Positions 44,021 to 53,026 of a stretch of 64,000 bases of DNA are shown in pieces (the stretch's first letter is position 1; each line of letters opens with the position of its first letter). The translations under genes and the position numbers were made by a program. The DNA is from Bacteroidaceae bacterium. Lineage in GTDB: Bacteria; Bacteroidota; Bacteroidia; Bacteroidales; Bacteroidaceae. The stretch covers positions 1-64,000 of the forward strand of contig JAFTNW010000037.1 of the NCBI GenBank assembly GCA_017451695.1. The letters are read 5' to 3'. The notes beneath the pieces are model-generated. The model made no database searches. It saw nothing but the letters and a program-made list of their open reading frames with translations, and was not told the origin of the DNA.

Positions 44021-45058
44021 ATGGCAAAAAAAGAGGAATTGGAAAACATTGCAGGCAACGAAAAGCTGCGCGCTTTGCAGGCTGCAATGGACAAGATAGA
44101 GAAGAACTTTGGTAAGGGCTCGATTATGAAGTTGGGTGATGACAACTACGAAGATATCGATGTCATCCCCACAGGGTCGGTAGGCCTTAATGCCGCGCTT
44201 GGCGTTGGCGGTTTCCCACGTGGTCGTATAATTGAAATCTACGGCCCCGAGTCATCGGGTAAAACAACCCTTGCAATACACGCAATTGCCGAGGCGCAGA
44301 AGATGGGTGGCATTGCCGCCATCATCGATGCCGAGCATGCTTTTGACCGCTTCTATGCACAGAAATTGGGCGTTGATATAGATAACCTGCTTATCTCGCA
44401 GCCCGACTGCGGCGAGCAGGCATTGGAGATTGCCGAGCAGCTTATCCGTTCGTCGGCAATAGATATCATTGTTATCGACTCCGTTGCTGCGCTCACTCCC
44501 AAGGCCGAGATTGAGGGCGAGATGGGCGATAACAAGGTGGGCCTTCAGGCACGTCTTATGTCGCAGGCACTTCGCAAGCTCACATCGGCCATAAGCAAGA
44601 CAAAAACCACCTGTATCTTCATCAACCAGCTGCGCGAGAAAATAGGTATCATGTTCGGTAACCCCGAAACTACAACCGGTGGTAACGCTCTTAAATTCTA
44701 CTCATCGGTGCGCCTGGATATCCGTCGCGTTAGCCAGATTAAAGATGGCGAGGATGCAATAGGTAACCAAGTACGTGTGAAGGTTGTAAAGAACAAGGTG
44801 GCTCCTCCCTTCCGCAAGGCCGAATTCGATATCATGTTTGGCGAGGGTATCTCCCGCGTGGGCGAAATCGTGGATTTGGGTGTTCAGTATGGTGTGATAA
44901 AAAAGAGTGGTTCTTTCTTCAGCTATGGCGACACCAAGCTGGCGCAAGGTCGCGACCGCACAAAAGCACTGCTTGCCGATAATCCCGAGCTTGCCGAGGA
45001 GTTGGAGAACAAGATTGCAGAGGCTATGAAAAACAGTACTAATAATATAGAAGAATAA
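44021..45058 (+). CDS. recA: recombinase RecA
   Basis: A 345-residue RecA: Walker [65 protein letters not shown]. It forms filaments on single-stranded DNA and triggers repair. It has a three-base gap to the peptidase gene downstream. No LexA box was looked for systematically. Confidence 0.97.
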   Translation: MAKKEELENIAGNEKLRALQAAMDKIEKNFGKGSIMKLGDDNYEDIDVIPTGSVGLNAALGVGGFPRGRIIEIYGPESSGKTTLAIHAIAEAQKMGGIAAIIDAEHAFDRFYAQKLGVDIDNLLISQPDCGEQALEIAEQLIRSSAIDIIVIDSVAALTPKAEIEGEMGDNKVGLQARLMSQALRKLTSAISKTKTTCIFINQLREKIGIMFGNPETTTGGNALKFYSSVRLDIRRVSQIKDGEDAIGNQVRVKVVKNKVAPPFRKAEFDIMFGEGISRVGEIVDLGVQYGVIKKSGSFFSYGDTKLAQGRDRTKALLADNPELAEELENKIAEAMKNSTNNIEE

Positions 45059-45061
45059 CAG

Positions 45062-46261
45062 ATGAAAAAAACATTTTTATTGATTGCGCTCGCATTTGCC
45101 GGTGTAAACTTGTTTGCGCAGGAGGCAGAGAAGAAAAACGAGCCTGAATTCACAGTGGTTAAGGAAAATCCCATTACAAGCATCAAGAACCAGAATCGTG
45201 CAGGTACCTGCTGGTGCTACTCTTCACTTGCTTTTATTGAGTCGGAGTTGCTTCGTATGGGCAAGGGTGAGTACGATTTCTCCGAAATGTATATCGTTCA
45301 CAATACCTATCTCGACCGTGCCGACAAGGCTGTGCGCACACATGGCGATGCCTCTTTCTCGCAGGGTGGCTCGTTCTACGATGTAATCTACGGTATGAAG
45401 ACTTTTGGTCTTGTTCCCGAGGCTGAAATGCGTCCCGGTGTTATGTACGGCGATACATTGAGCAACCACAACGAGCTTTCTGCCGTTGCCGATGCTGTTG
45501 TTGCTGCCATTGCCAAGGGCAAGCATCGCGACCTTCAGGTAGGTGCCGACAAGCAGCCTTTGTGGAAAAAGTGTATCGAGGAGATTCACGATATCTATCT
45601 TGGCGAGCGCCCCGAGAAGTTTACATACAAAGGCAAGGAGTATACTCCCAAATCGTTCTATGAGTCTCTTGGCCTCAATGCCGATGACTATATCTCATTG
45701 ACCTCTTACACACATCACCCCTTCTACGAGCCTTTCGTTCTTGAGATTCAGGACAACTGGCGTTGGGCAACATCTTACAACCTTCCCATCGACGAGTTTA
45801 TGCAGGTGTTCGACCACGCCATCATGGAGGGCTATACTATTGCATGGGGTAGCGACGTGAGCGAGAGCGGTTTCTCACGCGACGGCAAGGCTACAATGCC
45901 CGATGCAGCCAAGAGCGCAAGCTTCGAGGGTTCGGATATGGCAAAATGGCTCAAATTGAGCGATGCCGACAAGAAGAACACTCCCAAACCTTCTACCGAG
46001 AAGTGGTGCACACAGGAGGAGCGTCAGGTGGCTTACGACAATTGGGAAACCACAGACGACCACGGTATGCAGATTTACGGTATAGCCAAGGACAAGGATG
46101 GTGTAGAGTACTACATGGTTAAGAATTCATGGGGCAATGCCGGCAAGTACAAAGGTATATGGTATGCTTCAAAGGCATTTGCACGCTACAAGACAATGAA
46201 CATCGTTGTTCACAAGAATGCTATTCCCAAGGATATTCGCAAGAAACTTGGTATAAAGTAA
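45062..46261 (+). CDS. secreted C1 (papain-like) aminopeptidase
   Basis: A 399-residue bleomycin hydrolase/aminopeptidase C-like cysteine peptidase with a signal peptide (MKKTFLLIALAFAGVNLFAQE). Catalytic cysteine in NQNRAGTCWCYSSLAF, histidine in DDHGMQIYGIAKD, asparagine in VKNSWGN. The signal peptide makes it periplasmic or surface exposed, unlike cytoplasmic PepC. Placement directly after recA is shared transcription, with no evident functional link. Confidence 0.92.
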   Translation: MKKTFLLIALAFAGVNLFAQEAEKKNEPEFTVVKENPITSIKNQNRAGTCWCYSSLAFIESELLRMGKGEYDFSEMYIVHNTYLDRADKAVRTHGDASFSQGGSFYDVIYGMKTFGLVPEAEMRPGVMYGDTLSNHNELSAVADAVVAAIAKGKHRDLQVGADKQPLWKKCIEEIHDIYLGERPEKFTYKGKEYTPKSFYESLGLNADDYISLTSYTHHPFYEPFVLEIQDNWRWATSYNLPIDEFMQVFDHAIMEGYTIAWGSDVSESGFSRDGKATMPDAAKSASFEGSDMAKWLKLSDADKKNTPKPSTEKWCTQEERQVAYDNWETTDDHGMQIYGIAKDKDGVEYYMVKNSWGNAGKYKGIWYASKAFARYKTMNIVVHKNAIPKDIRKKLGIK

Positions 46262-46281
46262 TACACCCTTATAGGTGATTG

Positions 46282-46310
46282 ATAGGCGGCTTGTGGGCCG
46301 CCTATTTTTT
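46282..46310 (+). terminator. terminator after the C1 peptidase gene
   Basis: A 9-bp GC-rich stem ATAGGCGGC (46282-46290) with GCCGCCTAT (46297-46305), followed by T6. Confidence 0.9.
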
Positions 46311-46366
46311 GCAAGTGCAAATCTTGTATGGCGCCGGGTTTTGGGTAAAATCCGAGAACAGAGTAT

Positions 46367-46415
46367 AAAAACCGTTGATTCTGCAAAAAAAATTGCAGAA
46401 TCAACGGTTTTTTTG
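46367..46415. terminator. second strong hairpin before recJ
   Basis: A 20-bp perfect stem (46367-46386 with 46393-46412) with a six-A loop, A-rich on the left and T-rich on the right. It follows the first terminator after only 56 bases, so it either ends a short RNA or acts on the opposite strand too. Confidence 0.8.
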
Positions 46416-46615
46416 TTGCATTTTCCGTATCTTTACAAATTGAGAGAATTATCTTGCGCGGAATAGGGTGTTTTCCCAGCTGTAGTGAAAGATGCTTGTG
46501 TGCAAGCGGTGCATTAAAGCACGCAATGTGTGGTTGAAAATGAACGGGATTGCAGTCATAGGCGTTTATATGGGATGGTTCTCGCCGAGCAATGCAAAAA
46601 TAAAAATAACATATA

Positions 46616-48340
46616 ATGGGCCAAAAATGGAAATATCAACCTCCGACATACGAACAGACTGCAGCAGCTAGGGCGCTATCTGCGGAGTTGGACATCAGTC
46701 CCATACTTTGCAGCTTGCTCATTAAGCGCGGTATATCTACCGTGGCCGAGGCAAAGAACTTTTTCCGCCCGCGTCTGTCGAGCTTGCACGATCCCTTTCT
46801 AATGAATGATATGGATGTGGCTGTGCAGCGTCTCAACAGGGCTTTGGGCCGCAAGGAACGCATCTTGGTATATGGCGACTATGATGTCGATGGTACCACA
46901 GCCGTTGCGCTTGTGTATAAGTTCTTGCAGCAGTTCTCGTCGAATATAGATTACTATATTCCCGACCGTAACGAGGATGGTTATGGCATCTCGCGCAGAG
47001 GTGTCGATTACGCTTATTCAACCGATGTAAAACTTGTAATTGTACTCGATTGCGGCATAAAGGCAATAGAGGAGATAGCCTATGCCAAATCACTTGGCAT
47101 AGACTTCATTGTGTGCGACCATCATGTACCCGATGAAGAACTCCCTTGTGCAGTGGCTATTCTCAATCCCAAACGCCCCGATTCCACATACCCCTATCCC
47201 CACTTGTCGGGCTGTGGTGTGGGCTTCAAATTTATGCAGGCGTTTGCGGCCGACAATGGCATTGCCCCCGAGCAACTATACCCTTTGCTCGACCTTGTGG
47301 CTGTGAGCATTGCATCGGATCTCGTACCCATAATGGGCGAAAACCGCGTGCTTGCCTACCATGGCATCAAGCAGCTCAATCATGCACCAAGCACAGGCCT
47401 CAAAGCCATTATACAGGTGTGTGGCTTGCGCGACAAGGAGGTTAGCATAAACGATATAATATTCAAGATTGGTCCCCGTATAAACGCTTCGGGCCGCATA
47501 CAGCAGGGTAAGGTGGCCGTGGATTTGCTCATAGAGAACAATCTGCCCACTGCGCTGATGATGAGCGAGCAGATTAACGAATTCAACGAGGCACGCAAGG
47601 AACTCGACAAGAGCATGACCGAGGAGGCCAACAGCATAGTGGAGAACCTTGAAAGTTTTGACGAACGCCGTGCGATAGTAATCTTCAACGAGGATTGGCA
47701 TCGTGGTGTTATAGGTATAGTGGCATCGCGCCTCACCGAGGTATATCACCGCCCCGCAGTGGTAATCACCTGCACAGGCGATATTGCCACAGGCTCGGCA
47801 CGCTCGGTGGCCGGTTTCGATGTGTATAAGGCAATAGAAAGTTGCCGCGACCTGCTCGAAAACTTCGGCGGGCACACATACGCCGCCGGTTTCTCTTTGA
47901 AGGTGAGCAATATCGATGCCTTTGCAGCCCGTTTCGAGGAGTTTGTAACAACAAATATCCTCCCCGAACATACCGACCCTGTGATTGAAATAGATGCGGA
48001 GCTCGATTTTCACCAGATAAGCCGCAAGTTCTTCAACGACCTCAAAAAGTTCAGCCCCCACGGTCCCGACAACACCAAGCCCATCTTCTGTACTCGCAAC
48101 GTGTGCGATTATGGCACAAGCAAGGTGGTAGGGCGCAAGCAGGAGCATATAAAGCTGGAGCTGGTCGATAACAAGTCGAACACCATAATAAACGGCATTG
48201 CATTCGGGCAGAGCAGGCAGGCCAAGTATATAAAGTCGAAGCAATCATTCGATATCTGCTACACACTCGAAGATAATGCCTACAAGCATGGCGAGGTGCA
48301 GTTGCAGATAGAGAGCATTCACACCAAGGCCACTCGTTGA
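46616..48340 (+). CDS. recJ: single-strand-specific exonuclease RecJ
   Basis: A 574-residue DHH-family 5'-3' exonuclease: RILVYGDYDVDGTTAVALV (motif I), LDCGIKAIEEIAYAKSLGIDFIVCDHHVPDE (motifs II and III, DHH), and the DHHA1-type GGHTYAAGFSLKV with RPAVVIT. It is followed after six bases by recQ, so two recombination-repair genes share an operon. No promoter of good quality is seen ahead of it. Confidence 0.96.
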   Translation: MGQKWKYQPPTYEQTAAARALSAELDISPILCSLLIKRGISTVAEAKNFFRPRLSSLHDPFLMNDMDVAVQRLNRALGRKERILVYGDYDVDGTTAVALVYKFLQQFSSNIDYYIPDRNEDGYGISRRGVDYAYSTDVKLVIVLDCGIKAIEEIAYAKSLGIDFIVCDHHVPDEELPCAVAILNPKRPDSTYPYPHLSGCGVGFKFMQAFAADNGIAPEQLYPLLDLVAVSIASDLVPIMGENRVLAYHGIKQLNHAPSTGLKAIIQVCGLRDKEVSINDIIFKIGPRINASGRIQQGKVAVDLLIENNLPTALMMSEQINEFNEARKELDKSMTEEANSIVENLESFDERRAIVIFNEDWHRGVIGIVASRLTEVYHRPAVVITCTGDIATGSARSVAGFDVYKAIESCRDLLENFGGHTYAAGFSLKVSNIDAFAARFEEFVTTNILPEHTDPVIEIDAELDFHQISRKFFNDLKKFSPHGPDNTKPIFCTRNVCDYGTSKVVGRKQEHIKLELVDNKSNTIINGIAFGQSRQAKYIKSKQSFDICYTLEDNAYKHGEVQLQIESIHTKATR

Positions 48341-48346
48341 GGGGAT

Positions 48347-50245
48347 ATGCAGTATAGGGAAATCCTTAAAAAATATTGGGGATACGATGATTTTCGCGGT
48401 ATTCAGCGCGAGATAATCGAGAGCATAGGCAGTGGGCGCGACACACTCGGCCTCATGCCCACAGGTGGTGGCAAGAGTATTACCTTTCAGGTACCCACCC
48501 TTGCCACCGACGGCCTTTGTATAGTGGTTACCCCGCTCATAGCCTTGATGAAAGACCAGGTAGCGGGTCTGCGCAGCCGTGGCATTAAGGCTGCCGCAAT
48601 ATATTCGGGCATGAAGAACAGTGAAATAATCATAGCCCTTGAAAATTGTATCTTTGGCGATTATAAATTCCTTTATATATCTCCCGAGCGTATATCGTCC
48701 GACCTTTTTCTCACAAAAATACGCAAGGTACCGGTGAGCCTCATAACAATAGACGAGGCGCACTGCATCTCGCAATGGGGGCACGATTTTCGCCCGGCCT
48801 ATCGTCGCATAAAGGAGCTGCGCGACCTGTTTCCGCAAGTGCCCGTGCTTGCACTCACAGCCACAGCCACCCCCGAGGTGGTGAAGGATATTCAGCAGCA
48901 GCTGCTGTTCAAGCAAGAGAACTGCTATCGCATGAGCTTTGAGCGCAAGAATCTAGTATATGTAGTGCGCCACACCGAGAACAAGCAACAAGAACTTCTG
49001 CATATACTCTCGCGCATAGAGGGCTCGGCAATAGTATATACCCTTAACCGCCAAAAGACCAAGGAGGTGTGCGAATTCCTTGTCGCCAATGGTATTACGG
49101 CAGAATTCTACCATGCGGGTATATCGCCCGAGGCCAAGGATGCGCGCGAGGATGCCTGGAAGAGCGGTCGTTCGCGTGTGATGGTTGCCACCAACGCCTT
49201 TGGAATGGGTATTGACAAGCCCGATGTGCGGCTGGTTGTGCACATGGACCTGCCCGGCTCCATAGAGTCCTATTTCCAGGAGGCAGGCCGCGCGGGGCGT
49301 GATGGCAACCGCGCCTATGCCGTGGTGCTGTTCAACCGCATCGACAAGCAGGTGGTTTCCCGCCGCTTGTCCGACAATTACCCCTCAAAAGAGTTTATAT
49401 GCGAGGTTTATGATGATATATGTTACTATTATCAAATGGCTCTGCACGATGGCCTTAATTGCACATTTGAGTTCGGCTTGGCCGATTTCTGCAAAAAATA
49501 TCATCTGCCCATGCTGCCCACCGACAGCGCATTGCGCATACTCACCCGCATGGGCTATTTGGAGTATGTGGAGGAGATGGAGTATGCATCGCGCGTGCGT
49601 TTTATTGTGGATAAAGACTCGCTCTATCGCTTTAAGGGGCTGCCTGCCGATTACGAGCTGCTTGTAAATGCCATAATGCGTGCATACAGCGGTTTATTCA
49701 GCGATTTTGCTTTTATTGATGAGCGCTACCTGTCGCGTGTAACAAAACTCACCCGCCACCGTATGTACGAGATACTTGTATCGCTGTCGCAAAAGCGGTT
49801 AGTGCAGTATGCTCCCTCAAAGCGGTGTCCAATAGTAACCTTTACACGCCACCGCGTGTTGTCGAAAGACCTTCACTTTGCTCCCGAGGTGTACGAGGAG
49901 CGTCGCGCAGCGTTTGCCACCCGCTTGAACTCCATAATAAAATATGCAGTGAGCGACGATAAGTGCCGCAGCCGCCTGCTTTTGGAGTATTTTGGAGAGG
50001 CTGATGCCGATGATTGCGGCCGTTGCGATGTGTGTGTGGCCCGTCGTGCCGAGGATAAGCCGCTTGCTGTTACCTCTGCCGATGTGTCGCTTGTAATGCA
50101 GTTGCTTGCCGATGGGAAACTGCATAATCCGCAAGAACTCGATGGACTTGGCCTTTCCCGAGCCCGCATGGCAGTGCTGTTGCGCACGTTGTGCGATGAA
50201 GAAAAAGTTATTGTGGAGGATGGAAAAATCCGCAAAGCGCGTTGA
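48347..50245 (+). CDS. recQ: ATP-dependent DNA helicase RecQ
   Basis: A 632-residue superfamily 2 helicase: PTGGGKSITFQVP (Walker A), TIDEAHCISQWGHDFRPAY (DEAH), ATAT, AFGMGIDKPDVRLVVH, QEAGRAGRDG. The zinc-binding cluster reads C-RSRLLLEYFG-..-CGRCDVC near residues 540-565. The C-terminal end is a small winged-helix-like stretch (MQLLADGKLHNPQEL..); no canonical HRDC domain is evident. The stop codon lies in the loop of the terminator hairpin at 50225-50265. Confidence 0.96.
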   Translation: MQYREILKKYWGYDDFRGIQREIIESIGSGRDTLGLMPTGGGKSITFQVPTLATDGLCIVVTPLIALMKDQVAGLRSRGIKAAAIYSGMKNSEIIIALENCIFGDYKFLYISPERISSDLFLTKIRKVPVSLITIDEAHCISQWGHDFRPAYRRIKELRDLFPQVPVLALTATATPEVVKDIQQQLLFKQENCYRMSFERKNLVYVVRHTENKQQELLHILSRIEGSAIVYTLNRQKTKEVCEFLVANGITAEFYHAGISPEAKDAREDAWKSGRSRVMVATNAFGMGIDKPDVRLVVHMDLPGSIESYFQEAGRAGRDGNRAYAVVLFNRIDKQVVSRRLSDNYPSKEFICEVYDDICYYYQMALHDGLNCTFEFGLADFCKKYHLPMLPTDSALRILTRMGYLEYVEEMEYASRVRFIVDKDSLYRFKGLPADYELLVNAIMRAYSGLFSDFAFIDERYLSRVTKLTRHRMYEILVSLSQKRLVQYAPSKRCPIVTFTRHRVLSKDLHFAPEVYEERRAAFATRLNSIIKYAVSDDKCRSRLLLEYFGEADADDCGRCDVCVARRAEDKPLAVTSADVSLVMQLLADGKLHNPQELDGLGLSRARMAVLLRTLCDEEKVIVEDGKIRKAR

Positions 50246-50265
50246 TGTGTCGCTTTACGGATTTT
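50225..50265. terminator. bidirectional terminator overlapping the recQ stop
   Basis: AAAATCCG-C-AAAGCG (50225-50239) pairs with CGCTTT-A-CGGATTTT (50251-50265), one C-A mismatch. The loop contains the recQ stop codon at 50243-50245. It separates recQ (plus) from the TonB-domain gene (minus). Confidence 0.75.
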
Positions 50266-50310
50266 CTTGTTACCCAGCTGTAAAATGTATTTTGCTGTGT
50301 ATCTGTTTGA

Positions 50311-50784
50311 TTAATCTTGATTGTCTATTTTGAATTTTACAGGCACGGTGAGCATTACGCTTACATTCTCGTTGTTTAGTTTTGCGGGCGCCAGTTGCGG
50401 CATCTTCCTTATTACTCTTACGGCCTCTTTATCAAGTTTCTTGTTCCCGCTGCTTTCACGAACTCTCACATCCTTTACTTTGCCCTTTGAGGTTACGACG
50501 AAAATAACCGATGTGCATCCTTCGATGTTTGCCTCTCGGCATTTCTTAGGGTATTTTATAGCTTGTTTTATATAGTCGAAGAGCGAATCCTCGCCTCCCG
50601 CAAACTCGGGCATTACATCGGCTGTGGTATAAATGGGCTCGTTGTGGTATGCTCGCATGGAACTTGTGTGCCCATTACTGTTTACCGATACTCTTACATT
50701 GCTTATATCCTGCGCGTTGCATGCAAGTGAATGAAACAATATGGCAGATATTATAATTAGCGAGTTGAATGTGAAAGCCTTCAT
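50311..50784 (-). CDS. TonB C-terminal-domain protein
   Basis: A 157-residue secreted protein with a signal peptide (MKAFTFNSLIIISAILFHSLACNAQ). The C-terminal domain (about 65-152) has the TonB-fold blocks ADVMPEFAGGEDSLFDYIKQAIKYPKKCREANIEGCTSVIFVVTSKGKVKDVRVRESSGNKKLDKEAVRVIRKMP in outline. It has no N-terminal membrane anchor/Pro-rich arm, so it is probably not a full energy transducer but a periplasmic TonB-like adapter. Two bases after the lipobox-like LAC lies no acyl-accepting GS, so lipidation is uncertain. Confidence 0.8.
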   Translation of the reverse strand: MKAFTFNSLIIISAILFHSLACNAQDISNVRVSVNSNGHTSSMRAYHNEPIYTTADVMPEFAGGEDSLFDYIKQAIKYPKKCREANIEGCTSVIFVVTSKGKVKDVRVRESSGNKKLDKEAVRVIRKMPQLAPAKLNNENVSVMLTVPVKFKIDNQD

Positions 50785-50800
50785 TTTTTGTGATGATTAA

Positions 50801-51673
50801 TTATTTCAGCTTAAATGTACTCTCTTTCAATGGCTCAAACTTCTGCCATATTTCAGTAGCCTTATTGGTTAATTTTGAATTTGTATATTCAATTCTCATA
50901 ACCTCTTTATCCTCATCGGTGAAGCTGTAATTTATGATTGAAATACTACCGTCTAATTTGTCGTTAATGTGTTTGTCTATTTTCTCGTGGTATGTGCTGT
51001 CGTTGATTATTTCCCACTTTCCCACTTGGCTTATGGCACCGTTTGTGGTGTTGCTGTAATAAATCATTGTGCTGTATGTGCCATCTGCATTTATTGTTTT
51101 TATTACAGGGTGCGATTTTAATCTTTCTTCTCCGTTTTCGTCTGTTACAATAGCTTGCCACTGCCAGGTACCGATAATGGGGGCTGCGATGTCGGTGCTG
51201 TTGTTTGGTTGTTGCGCTCTACTCATTTGCGCACCTTGCAGTTCTTTGAATCTGAGCCAATAGCTTGGCTCTTTTTTAGATGTTTCGGGAGCGGAAAATT
51301 CGGATATCATGATATTCTTGCCGGCATCATAGTAGCTGTATTTGTATGTGGAGGTTTTGCCGGCGGCTTTTTCGCTGTATGTGCTGTCGTTGATTATTTC
51401 CCACTCGCCTGCTTTGTTTATCGAACGGTTTGTATATTCGCTTCTTATGCTTATCTCACGATACGTGCCGTCGGCATAGATGGTTTTTATGTAGGGCTCT
51501 ATATCTACCTGTTCGTTGCCTTCCTGGTCTTTTACTATTGAACATTTTTGCCAAGTGCCAATAATGTCCTTTTCGCTGTCTGTTGCTTGTGTGTTCTCGC
51601 TTTGTGAACTGCAAGGGAGTGAGCAGAACAGATAAATTACAGCTGTAATGTATGTGAAAATAACGTGTTTCAT
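50801..51673 (-). CDS. secreted protein with duplicated lipocalin-like domain
   Basis: A 290-residue secreted or lipid-anchored protein (signal MKHVIFTYITAVIYLFCSLPCSSQ). Two similar halves each start GTWQ and include a conserved IKTI-ADGTY and GEWEIINDSTY/GKWEIINDSTY (about 38-105 and 168-237), marking an internal duplication. The domain is a small beta sandwich of the lipocalin-like type found in Bacteroidales. Ligand unknown. It is transcribed 16 bases ahead of the TonB-domain gene. Confidence 0.75.
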   Translation of the reverse strand: MKHVIFTYITAVIYLFCSLPCSSQSENTQATDSEKDIIGTWQKCSIVKDQEGNEQVDIEPYIKTIYADGTYREISIRSEYTNRSINKAGEWEIINDSTYSEKAAGKTSTYKYSYYDAGKNIMISEFSAPETSKKEPSYWLRFKELQGAQMSRAQQPNNSTDIAAPIIGTWQWQAIVTDENGEERLKSHPVIKTINADGTYSTMIYYSNTTNGAISQVGKWEIINDSTYHEKIDKHINDKLDGSISIINYSFTDEDKEVMRIEYTNSKLTNKATEIWQKFEPLKESTFKLK

Positions 51674-51731
51674 GGTAATGGTTGCGGTATATGCTGCTAT
51701 ATGCCCATTTATTGGGGTATATAGCAGTTTA

Positions 51732-52952
51732 TTATGAGAATATCAGTGTATCGCTTTCTATGATGTGTCCGCGTGTGAAGTCGGGAATCTCCACAGGGGC
51801 ACCGCTATTGCGTGCCGATATATCCGTAAGTTCCACAAGGCTGCTCCAAAGGACTGCGTCGTACACATTCATATCGAGTGGCAGTCCGTTGCGCAGGCAA
51901 TGTATGAGGCGGCAGTCCATTGCATAATCTATCCATCGGCGGCCGCATAATTCGGTGCCGCGCTCCTTATATTGGGCAACGAAGGGGTGGCGGTATTTCT
52001 CAAGCAGTTCGGCGCACTCTTCTCCCATTATTGTATTGTCGCTGTCTGGTGCAAAAGCAAACATCTGTACGGGATATTTTTGTGCATATCCTTCGGTGCC
52101 GCTCACTGCAAATGCACGGCTGTATGGGCGGGGCAGGGTGATGCAATGCTGTATAAGAATGGTACGTCCTTTCTCGGTTGTAATAATAGAACTGTTCATG
52201 TTGCCTCGCAGGCTGCTGTCGCCCACCATTTTGGACGAGCAGGATACAATACTCTTCATCCTGTCGCTACGGTTTATGCCCATTGCCAGGGCAATGGGGC
52301 CAAGCCCGTGTGTAGGGTAGGGGTTGCCGTTGTGCTTGCTCATGAATTCCACTTGCCAATTACTCCATTTGCGCCCGCCCTCGTCATTGGTGGCAATGCG
52401 GTCGCGCAGGTCGTGCAGGTATGAGCCCTCGGCATGTATAATCTCGCCAAGCACCCCTTTTTGTGCCATGTTGAGCACGCAAAGTTCAAATTCGTCGTAG
52501 CAGCAGTTTTCCAACATTATAAAATGACGGCGTTGCTTTTCGGCTGTATCCACTATGCGCCAGCAATCGGCTATGGTTGTGGCAGCGGGCACCTCCGATG
52601 CAACGTGCTTGCCCTGTTGCATTGCATATACGGCAATGTCGGCGTGGCTTGCCCAATCGGTACAGATATAAACGAGGTCAATATCGGGGCTGTCGCATAG
52701 TTTTTTCCATCCATCGGTGTTGTAATAGCATGTAGGCTCACTGCCGTTGTGTCGGGCAATAATGTTCATCGTCTCCTCGATATTCTCGGGGACAAGGTCG
52801 CAAATGGCAGAAATGTAGCACCCATCGATGTGCATCATACGCATAACGGCACGCTTGGCTCTCACGCCAAGCCCCACAAAGCCCACTCGCACCGTGTCGA
52901 GCGGCTCGCATTGCAGTTGTGCTACGCTACCGTATATGTTCTCTTTGTTCAT
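51732..52952 (-). CDS. Gfo/Idh/MocA oxidoreductase, GH109-like
   Basis: A 406-residue protein with the N-terminal NAD-binding fold (VRVGFVGLGVRAKRAVMRM) and the GH109 (alpha-N-acetylgalactosaminidase) blocks EVPAATTIADCW, MLENCCYDEFEL, and GNPYPTHGLGPIALAMGINR. From family knowledge, GH109 enzymes use bound NAD to hydrolyse alpha-GalNAc links. It has no signal peptide or lipobox, so it would act in the cytoplasm, unlike many exported family members. Alternative: a plain dehydrogenase of the same superfamily. Confidence 0.82.
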   Translation of the reverse strand: MNKENIYGSVAQLQCEPLDTVRVGFVGLGVRAKRAVMRMMHIDGCYISAICDLVPENIEETMNIIARHNGSEPTCYYNTDGWKKLCDSPDIDLVYICTDWASHADIAVYAMQQGKHVASEVPAATTIADCWRIVDTAEKQRRHFIMLENCCYDEFELCVLNMAQKGVLGEIIHAEGSYLHDLRDRIATNDEGGRKWSNWQVEFMSKHNGNPYPTHGLGPIALAMGINRSDRMKSIVSCSSKMVGDSSLRGNMNSSIITTEKGRTILIQHCITLPRPYSRAFAVSGTEGYAQKYPVQMFAFAPDSDNTIMGEECAELLEKYRHPFVAQYKERGTELCGRRWIDYAMDCRLIHCLRNGLPLDMNVYDAVLWSSLVELTDISARNSGAPVEIPDFTRGHIIESDTLIFS

Positions 52953-53026
52953 GGATGTTGTTTCTTTGTTACAAAATAAACAAATTCGTCTTTCAGGTCA
53001 AAGAAAAAAATGGTATTTAATATCTG

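Larger units (their letters stand above)
46262..46615. other. gene-free region with two hairpins
   Basis: Between the peptidase and recJ. It holds two strong hairpins (46282-46310 and 46367-46415) and a poorly matched TATCTTTA -7-like word at 46428-46435. No gene is visible. Confidence 0.6.

Noticed and set aside
42918..44087. 389-codon minus-strand frame opposite the saccharopine dehydrogenase-like gene
   Set aside because: No family signature; the plus-strand gene has clear nucleotide-binding motifs.
46210..46404. Small minus-strand gene between the peptidase and recJ
   Set aside because: It runs through both terminator hairpins and has no recognisable protein features.
47276..48244. 322-codon minus-strand frame opposite recJ
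   Set aside because: A shadow of the recJ reading frame; RecJ motifs are unmistakable.
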